22,500 nucleotides of DNA, taken from assembly GCA_014084085.1 (NCBI GenBank), contig NPFB01000031.1, positions 232,209-254,708 on the forward strand, read 5' to 3'. Position 1 is the first letter of the stretch; every line of letters begins with the position of its first letter. Source of the stretch: Hondaea fermentalgiana. Its lineage: Eukaryota; Sar; Bigyra; Thraustochytrida; Thraustochytriidae. Below, in pieces: positions 8,399-15,600 of the stretch. Under the pieces are notes generated by a model. The model worked only from the letters and a program-made list of their open reading frames with translations. It had not been told where the DNA came from and ran no database searches. A program made the position numbers and the translations under genes.

Positions 8399-9844
8399 TT
8401 AGAGAGACAGCTTTGGTTCTACGCTTTTCGTAGTGTCTGCCTCGCCCTGAACGTCATTACCGTTCGAATCGGCAGAATCGATTCCTGCCAGTGAGCAGCG
8501 CGCACTGGCCGAGGACAGCTTATCTTTCGAGTCCTTCGTAGACACATCCATTGCACCATCTTTTACGAGATCTGCATCGCTTTGAACGCAATTTTCGTTC
8601 AAAAGTGCGCGAATCAACGTTCCCTGCGAGTTCAACATACTCGATGGAAGCACTTTTCCGCTTAAAAGCACGTCTGGGCTCGAAAGCTTCGACTCCCTTT
8701 CGTGAGCTACTTGGCCTTGATGTTCGCCTTCATCACGCTGCACGCAGTCATCGAGCTGATCCTCAGATGGACTCACTTTGCTTTGTGAGCACACTGTACT
8801 ACGATTAAAATCGCGGTCGTGAGGTTCATTTGCATTTTTGGCCTTCGTCTTGGCAGCCTTCACAGCACCAAGATATTGATGAACAAAATGCAATCGTGAG
8901 GTAAAGACCTTTACAGTCACTAAGCCTGCTGCGACGGACTGGTACGGCCACATCCAGGGTAGCGAAAACACAGTGTACACGACCAACGCAGTCTTGCCAG
9001 TCTTTACTTTCTCTCGCGATAGCGCCTCCAAATTCTCCACGAATCTTTGCAGAGCCTTATTGGACTCATTTTGCGCAAGAACACTTGTGATCAGCAAAGA
9101 CTCATTGAATTCTTGGGCGCGCGCATAAGCTTGTTGCGCGCTCCGCATGGTGAGCAGCATGTACGCGATTGTGCCCATATTTCGGCCAATCAAGAGCCAA
9201 CGCTGCACGGACTCGCGAGGATCCCCGATCTCTCCTTCGTCAATCAAACATCCCGGCACAATGGAGCCAGCTAGCGTGGCAATGTATACGAAAATGCCGG
9301 CAAACGCAGCGTGCGACAGCTTACGTCGCACAATGCTCATTTCATGAGCAGAGTTGGTCTTTATACCCTTTGCAAGGGCTTCAAACGTAACCATTTCGGC
9401 TAAAAAATTACCAATAAAGCCAGAAACGGTGGCAATAGCAAAGAATACCGACACGAGAACATCGTAGCCGATCGTGCGATCCTCAGCTCGGGTCACCTTT
9501 TTCCAAGCCACTATGCCCATGCACAACGGCGAGAGCTCGGCGATGATACCGAGAAGCACAAAAGGTTGACGATACAATTTGAGAGTCTGACCGCGCTTCG
9601 CTTGGAAACGACGCCTTTGCGAAAACTTGGCCAATTGCACTAAACCCGCGCGGATGATTTGCACTTGCAAATACACGCACGCGAGAAGCACGGCCGACCA
9701 AACTGCGACAATAAATGGCTCGGGCGTATTGCATGCCCAACCCTGGTACAAAACAAAGTCCGTACGCCCCGACCACCACGCGTCACACTCGCAGACCCCA
9801 TCCGCGTTGCACTCCCCGTGCGCGCCGCAAGTGTCCACGCACAT
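8399..9844 (-). CDS. EGF-like multi-pass membrane protein, paralogue B (481 aa)
   Basis: The start is the first ATG in the frame (A at -3). It places the protein start just before the cysteine module, as in the two paralogues. Six cysteines (2, 6, 12, 18, 20, 38) again form an EGF-like module with C-E-C-D-A-W-W-S-G-R-T-D and the same 18-residue spacing from C5 to C6 as its relatives. Helices lie at about 43-65, 94-114, 127-149, 178-198, 214-233, 286-302 and 304-320. A basic loop (about 66-92, including QRRRF and KRG) follows helix 1. Shared core residues include GNFLAEM (145-151), GRN (220-222), FSLPWMWPYQ (293-302), K312 and HFVH (319-322). The C-terminal tail is about 160 residues, longest of the three. 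It is Ser/Asp-rich and holds VLPSS (398-402) and DLVKD (425-429), also found in paralogue A's tail. Ligand and signalling partner cannot be read from the sequence. Confidence 0.85.
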   Translation of the reverse strand: MCVDTCGAHGECNADGVCECDAWWSGRTDFVLYQGWACNTPEPFIVAVWSAVLLACVYLQVQIIRAGLVQLAKFSQRRRFQAKRGQTLKLYRQPFVLLGIIAELSPLCMGIVAWKKVTRAEDRTIGYDVLVSVFFAIATVSGFIGNFLAEMVTFEALAKGIKTNSAHEMSIVRRKLSHAAFAGIFVYIATLAGSIVPGCLIDEGEIGDPRESVQRWLLIGRNMGTIAYMLLTMRSAQQAYARAQEFNESLLITSVLAQNESNKALQRFVENLEALSREKVKTGKTALVVYTVFSLPWMWPYQSVAAGLVTVKVFTSRLHFVHQYLGAVKAAKTKAKNANEPHDRDFNRSTVCSQSKVSPSEDQLDDCVQRDEGEHQGQVAHERESKLSSPDVLLSGKVLPSSMLNSQGTLIRALLNENCVQSDADLVKDGAMDVSTKDSKDKLSSASARCSLAGIDSADSNGNDVQGEADTTKSVEPKLSL

Positions 9845-10338
9845 TCTCAGTAGATGATCTCGTGATCTGCACGACTTGCCGTCCGGCTGTCGCAATGAGC
9901 CATCGAGGATGCGTTGTTTTGACAGCGAAAGAAAAAAAGCTTCCAATTTTATGAGCGGTCAATTCACTGTCACAGTCACAGGCAGATGCATTTTGACTCG
10001 CCAATGCTTTGATAGCTCGACATTTTATAAAATAAAAAATAGAAATCGACTTTCCTTTATTCTTTACGCACGGATTCAAGCTCGTCATCTGTTTACGTTT
10101 TTGAAGTTGCCAGTGCAATGACGTACTGTCAGGACACGGGTTTTATGAAGTACTTAATATCAGGCCTAATACTAATACCTCAAAGCCTGAGGTACTCGGA
10201 TAAAAAAATGTAACGGGCAAATCATTGGGCAAATCGGCAAAAAGTCTTTGAGAACGAGTCATCCCAAAATGAAGAGGAATGGGGGAAAAAACACACACAC
10301 AATGAACACACGCCCACACAGAGACATCTTGTTATTAA
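9845..10338. other. Intergenic region between tandem paralogues B and C
   Basis: This 494-base stretch must hold the 3' UTR of paralogue C and the promoter and leader of paralogue B, both on the minus strand. It is AT-rich around 10020-10060 (ttttataaaataaaaaatagaaat), which could supply TATA- or AATAAA-like signals. A CA-rich stretch lies at about 10289-10320. An imperfect inverted repeat at 10149-10196 is listed separately. No gene is supported. Confidence 0.5.
10149..10196. repeat. Imperfect inverted repeat
   Basis: The left arm agtacttaatatcaggc (10149-10165) pairs with the right arm gcctgaggtact (10185-10196) once a short bulge is allowed: agtac with gtact, and caggc with gcctg. It lies 140-190 bases beyond the stop codon of paralogue C. 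It could fold in the 3' UTR, but no role can be assigned. Confidence 0.5.
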
Positions 10339-11481
10339 TCATTGCTCAGCAACGATGGATCCATGTGCTGGAGCAGTTGTTACCGAGCCGTCTGTCTGGG
10401 CGGCAATGACCGATCCATCTGTGACGGCAGTCTGCGAAGCACGTTCGCCTTCAGGAACCACCGACTGCGCTGCACTACTATAAGCCCCTCGTCTCGACGA
10501 ACCCATAAAATCGCAAATGTAATGTGCGCGGGAAGAGGCAACTTTAAAGAGCAAAAATGCCATCGGTATGCCCTGATAGGGCCAAAGCGGCTTGATCGAA
10601 AAGGTGCCATAAATCAGAGCCGCCATCACCGCAGTCTTCATCTTGGCCTTTGCAGACCCGCGAAGGTGATTCAAAATCTCGTTAACTTCTCGCGTCTTCT
10701 CGCTTGTGGCAGTTGAGGTATGAAATGCGAGCAAGCGCGCGGTCTGCGATGTGGTTTGTTTCGCCAAAAGTGCCATCCACAAAAGATACGAGACCACGCC
10801 AAAGTTGCGAATAATGAGCATATACCGCATCTCCGAATCGTATGGAAACCTGTATGGCTTGCCTTCGATAGCGCCCGTGAAATAGGTTGGAAAAGAAAGA
10901 CAACAATAGATAAAAATGGCAAAGTATGCAGTGCGAAACATGCGCCGCTGAATCCTCTCCACCTCCTTTCCGTTTGACCCTGCAAATCCCTGTAAAAGAG
11001 CCCCGAGTGCAACTTCTTCTGCCATAACATTGCCCACAAATTGGATTCCAGCGGCAAGAAAAAATGCTACGGACATGTGCACGTCATAACCCACCACCCG
11101 GTTTTCGTGCAAGGCTACCTTAAAAGGTACCGCAAAGAAGATGAGAATGGGGGAAATCTGAGCGATAAGCACGAGCCGCAGCGGCTTGTGCTGCCACCAC
11201 CTGAGCTTCATACCTCGCTTGGCCTGTCGAGCGCGCATTTTCCAAAATGCTGAAATCTGCGTCCGAAACGCCTTGACAATGCGCACCTGCAGTATTGTAA
11301 TGGCGATCAACGGGAGACACCAAATTGCCATGTTCACAGGCTCGTATGTTAGGCATGCATAGCCGTCGAAGTTAAGCATGTCGGTTTTCCCAGACCACCA
11401 CTCGTCGCATTCGCAGCGATTCGAGGTTGAGTTCCACGTCCCGTGGCCCTTTTCGGCGCAGAGTTCCATCCAGGCGTTCAT
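10339..11481 (-). CDS. EGF-like multi-pass membrane protein, paralogue C (380 aa)
   Basis: The start is the ATG at 11481, with an in-frame TGA seven codons upstream (11500-11502). Met5 is an alternative. The cysteine module keeps only four cysteines (8, 23, 25, 43), matching C2, C4, C5 and C6 of the paralogues; C1 and C3 are both gone. The motif C-E-C-D-E-W-W-S-G-K-T-D and the 18-residue C5-C6 spacing are intact. A sequon (N17-S-T) sits in the module. Helices lie at about 48-70, 102-120, 133-155, 184-204, 219-240, 284-302 and 304-321, with a basic loop (72-99) after the first. Conserved residues include N151...A-E155, I-R-N (224-226), LWPYQ (299-303), K313 and AHY (319-321). The tail ends with three loose copies of a T/H-D/H-G-S-V/I unit (about 354-377). 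It is divergent from the SPEF2-like gene, with 1149 bp between the starts. Confidence 0.85.
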   Translation of the reverse strand: MNAWMELCAEKGHGTWNSTSNRCECDEWWSGKTDMLNFDGYACLTYEPVNMAIWCLPLIAITILQVRIVKAFRTQISAFWKMRARQAKRGMKLRWWQHKPLRLVLIAQISPILIFFAVPFKVALHENRVVGYDVHMSVAFFLAAGIQFVGNVMAEEVALGALLQGFAGSNGKEVERIQRRMFRTAYFAIFIYCCLSFPTYFTGAIEGKPYRFPYDSEMRYMLIIRNFGVVSYLLWMALLAKQTTSQTARLLAFHTSTATSEKTREVNEILNHLRGSAKAKMKTAVMAALIYGTFSIKPLWPYQGIPMAFLLFKVASSRAHYICDFMGSSRRGAYSSAAQSVVPEGERASQTAVTDGSVIAAQTDGSVTTAPAHGSIVAEQ

Positions 11482-12630
11482 CTTGTTTCGTGGCGATTCT
11501 CAGGAACTTGATCACCTTCGAATCACGCCGGCGATTCTTTCCCGTGGAAGCGCAGTTTCTGTCTCGAAGAAAGGAAAGAGGTCGTGGCAGTGATAGACCC
11601 ACCTACAAAGTGCTTGTTGGTATCCTCCTCGTTATGGTCCAGGTCACCTTCTCGCTCGCTCTCTTGCTTTCGTGTTCACTCGAGAGAGTCTTCCTTTTCA
11701 ATCCCAAGGATGGCCTTTGCTCCGCGTTGCAGATTTGGTTGCGTCCCTACGCTCGAGATTTCCAGACTCCACATTTCTCCCGCATACGTTTCAAAACACG
11801 CTTGCTGGACTCGCCCTGGGCGCCCCTTGTTTTCACAGTTGGTCAATTGGCAAGAGTGAAAAGAACTCAGGATGCTCTCTGACTGAGTAAAGGTTAAACC
11901 ATGACCTTCACACTCGCTGCTGAGGAGTCACCACGGCCATCAAAGTCAGTAGCCGCAGCCAACGGAATCCCAGGCTCACTTCCCACCTATACTGTGTTTG
12001 TTATCCAAAAGTAACCGCATTTCTCCTTTTCGAGCGACCAAAAGGACACCTCGTTTTGAGTGGGGGGTGCTCGAGTCTTCGCGGAGTCACTGCTGCAGCT
12101 GATACTTCATGTCGTCCAACGAGCCGACCAATTCTTGACAATTTCTGTGCGGCCGCCCAACCGCTCCAAAACATTATCATCTTCACCTTTGCCACAAGAG
12201 CAAGCTATCCGTTGAGACACAAAATACCAGACTTTGTAATTTTTATAATTACATCATATTTTATATGGCTTTATTCTGGTATTACGCAATCTATACGCGA
12301 CGCTTATCGTGCCTTCGCGGTCGCTTCTTGCTTGCTTGGTTGCCTAATTTACTTTACTTTTCTAGCACGCTTTACGATAGTAAACAAGGTTGCGCCGACG
12401 GATTGATTGCCCGATTAATCAATTGCTTGATTGCACGATTGATCGCACGATTGAATGCTCGATTGCTTGCTCGATTGCTGGATTCTTCGCTTGATTGATT
12501 AATGGGCACGGATCAGTCAGGACAAGAGCGCTCTTGAGAGGCAAAGCGATCGCAAGGCTGTCTGACAGAGTCGCGTCTGCCAGAGTCGCGTCGTCGTCTC
12601 GAAGGTTCTTCGCGGGGAGCGGTCGCCACC
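11482..12630. other. Divergent promoter region
   Basis: These 1149 bases separate the start codons of paralogue C (minus) and the SPEF2-like gene (plus), so promoters and leaders of both should lie here. A plus-strand frame at 11427-11882 includes a hydrophobic stretch (VLVGILLVMVQVTF) but begins inside paralogue C and has no homologue I can see, so I do not call it. AT-rich sequence lies at 12230-12290. A minisatellite (12401-12503) and a 12-base direct repeat cagagtcgcgtc (12566-12577 and 12581-12592) lie close to the plus-strand start. Confidence 0.5.
12401..12503. repeat. Degenerate ATTG-based minisatellite
   Basis: The sequence is built of imperfect units such as attgcttgctcg and attgcacg. 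Successive attg starts are mostly 8 or 12 bases apart, i.e. multiples of a tetranucleotide. It ends about 130 bases before the SPEF2-like start codon. Confidence 0.75.
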
Positions 12631-15600
12631 ATGAGCCGCCTCTTGCAGGACTGGCTCAATGATGAGGTGCAGCTCACGAAGCGCGTTGGCGGCGCCAGCG
12701 AGAGCCTCGGCAGCGCTTTTTCCAGTGGCTACCTCCTAGGCGAGCTGCTATATCGCCACAACCAGCAGGACGACTTTGATGAATTTCACGATAGCCAACG
12801 CGTACAAAAAAAGGTTGCAAACTTCATCCGCATCGAGCGCACGCTCACCCGACTCAATGTGAAAAACTTTGACGCACGCGTTGCGCTGCGCATGATCAAC
12901 GGCGATGACAAGACCTGCTTTGATGTGCTTTACAAAGTTCGCAAGGCGCTCAAGCAGATCACCGTGGAGGTGGGCCGGCACCGGGACGAAGGCTTCATGC
13001 CCGGCAATTTCATTGCGCTCACCAATCTTCCCGCGCACACAAGAAAGCCGAGCTACGACAATGCCAAGAGCGACGTCTTCGTCAAGACGCTGCGACAGCA
13101 GATCACCAGTCAGAACCAGGTCGATATGGAAAAACACCTTCAGCCCTTCTACGACGAGCGTGCTCGGCAAGACGCCTACATTGAGTTTTGCAAGCAAAAT
13201 GATCGCGACACGCTTGCCATGTACTTTAATGAAATTCGACGGCGTCGAATGATGGATAAAAAGGCAGAACTTGAATACCTGAATGACTGGAATGAAAAGG
13301 GAATCGGCATTTGGACCGAAAATCAGCGGAGGCGCAAGTATATTGACGAGGTTCGCGCGCGTCATGAGTCGCGAAAGATTCAAAAGCAGCTTGACGCAAA
13401 GGTCATGGCTAAAGAAGCAGACCGCCAGCTCACCATTGAGGAAATTTCCCAGATGGAACAGCGCGTCGAAGCGCACCGGCGCGACATGGTCATTGTGAAT
13501 GGTGGCCTTGGCCATCCAGACACGTCCAACAATGCCCAAAGCGTTGGAGAGCATCGCCTTCGTCGGCAATCGTCCCGCGAAGAGCAGGAAGCGCGCGAAG
13601 GTCGTCGCGTTCGCTTTTTGGACCAGATGCGGCTCGAAAGCAAGAACATTCTCCACGAACGGCGCATCGAGCATTTGCAATCTTCTCTGTTACGCTCATC
13701 CAGGGCCGAGCAGGCCCTGACAGACGCACTTGCAGAACAGGACAAATTTGAAAGCGTCATTCGTGCCAATCGAAAGCACCGAGAGCAAATGGATGATGAA
13801 CAAGAGCGTCTGGAAGCCGAAAGATTCGAGCAAAGGCGCCTCGAGGTGCTCGCCGATCGTGATTTGCGCGTCGAGAAAAACGCAATGTGGTTCGAAACGC
13901 AAATCACAGCGCTGCGGGATTCCGTGAGAGGCGCTGCACATGCAGACGCACAGAGAACTTGCAAGCGAATTGCCCTCGATCTCGTCGACCTTACCTTGGC
14001 TCAAATTGACGCAAGGCGCCGTGAAGGCACTTCCACAGGCATGCCTGAGACAATCACGGAAACAAAAGTTGACTTTGTCCAAAATCCTGCGAGGCTGGAC
14101 GCGGAAGTAGACGATTACCTGGAAGACAATCGACTCTGGGCTGGAGTGGATCGCACATCCGATCGATGCGCGGTGGGAAATCTTCTCGTGCCTCTTCGTA
14201 TCACCTCGCAGCCTGCTCCACCCGCGCCCATTCCTGCAGTAAGTCGGCGCTTTCGGCTGCAGCTTGCTCTTCTCGGGCCTCCGTTCGCGCACAAGACTGC
14301 AATGGCGATTCGTATTGCAGCACGCTTTGGTCTACGTATTTTGCAGCCTGAGGCCTTTATGCGAACCTTTGTCTCCAAAGGCAAGGTGAACAAGCTTGCA
14401 GACGGAAGCTACTCGGATGAGGACTATGTAGAAGCGTGCGTGCAAGCGATTCAGCGTCTTGAGCTTGACGCGGAGGCTCAGGACATTGCGGTACAACGAT
14501 CTTCACACGCCCGGGCTGCTGTCGGATCTCAGCCTCGAGTATCATTCGTGACGGCACTTGATCGCCTGCGCCAGCTCTTTGACTTTTGGGATCTCGATGG
14601 CTCTGGAGATCTCGATGCGCAAGAGCTCCTAAAGGCCACCATGCGCGCGCACTGCGAAGGCAAGTCGCAGAGTGACATCGAAGCCGAAGCTCTTGAGGCT
14701 TTTGCGCAGATGGACTTCAACATGGACGGTCGTATCACCTGGGAAGAATTCCAAAGCTACTTTGAGTGTGTCTTTGGAGATCACACCGAGCAAGTCGTCA
14801 TCAACCTCTTGCACCACTCATCTGGCCAAGTCCACACATGCCAAGGCTGGGTCATGGATGGCTTTCCATTTAATCGCGCGCAAGCTCGCCTTCTTGAGGC
14901 TCGACTCAGTGGAAAGGATGTTGAGGCGTGCGAGTACCAGCCCCAGCCTGCTCTGTCGCTGCCCTGTGACGCGCCCCGTCCTGTGGATCCGAGTCAATTT
15001 CAAGGACTTGATGCCGGAGGCCTTGACATTGTCCTTCATCTCAAGTGTGAACGCGCCGCCACCTTTCGAAAAGCAGCGGCGAACACTCTTGCTGATGCGA
15101 GTGAGCGATTTCGCGTAGCTCCGCAAGTCTATATCACCGAAGAGAACTTGCCAGAGGTCGCGTCATGGTACACCCCATTCGGAGTCTTTGAAAGTTTCGA
15201 GACGACTGGATGCTTGTCAGATTCCATTTTTGCGCTCCTCGAGACCAGCGTGGAGAGAAAGTTACAGCAAAAGCTTGATCGAGAGGCCAGCGAGAAGGCT
15301 TTCGCCGAGCGGCAAGCACATTTAGAAAAGTGTCGCCGCCTTACCACCGATTGGCTCGAGGCCCTCGATGCTCGAGCTAGACCTAAGACGCCACCACAGG
15401 CTATCGGCAATGATGAAACTGCAGAAGCGGTCGATGACGACAATCCCTCGCCTAGTCTTGCGATTGCTGACGTGCCTCCTCTGAGTGTCCGTGCTTTCAA
15501 GGCCGCAGGCGTTCTCCGCCAAGATGCGGATGAGACCGCGGTGGACTTGAACAATCCCGTCACCTATTGCGAGCTACTCAGCTTTGCCGACGTTGACACC

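Noticed and set aside
8399..9946. A longer N-terminus for paralogue B, starting at 9946
   Set aside because: The codon there is TTG. The first ATG is at 9844, and it places the start just before the cysteine module, as in both paralogues.
6810..11481. Microbial rhodopsin identity for the three membrane paralogues (conserved Lys in the last helix, conserved W/P/Y before it)
   Set aside because: The Lys lies only about ten residues after WPYQ, too close for the helix-6/helix-7 spacing of rhodopsins. The usual helix-3 and helix-7 acidic motifs are not seen.
11427..11882. Plus-strand frame with a hydrophobic, signal-like stretch
   Set aside because: It begins inside paralogue C on the opposite strand. 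The first ATG (about 11634) leaves a short unrecognised tail. There is no supporting domain.
12401..12503. CRISPR array
   Set aside because: The units are short, degenerate and contiguous, with no spacers of constant length, and the DNA is eukaryotic.
12748..13680. Long antisense open frame opposite the start of the SPEF2-like gene (310 codons), with others at 13380-13964, 13696-14292 and 15876-16382
   Set aside because: They lie wholly inside a gene with clear domains on the other strand and translate to composition-driven sequence. They are mirror effects of codon bias.
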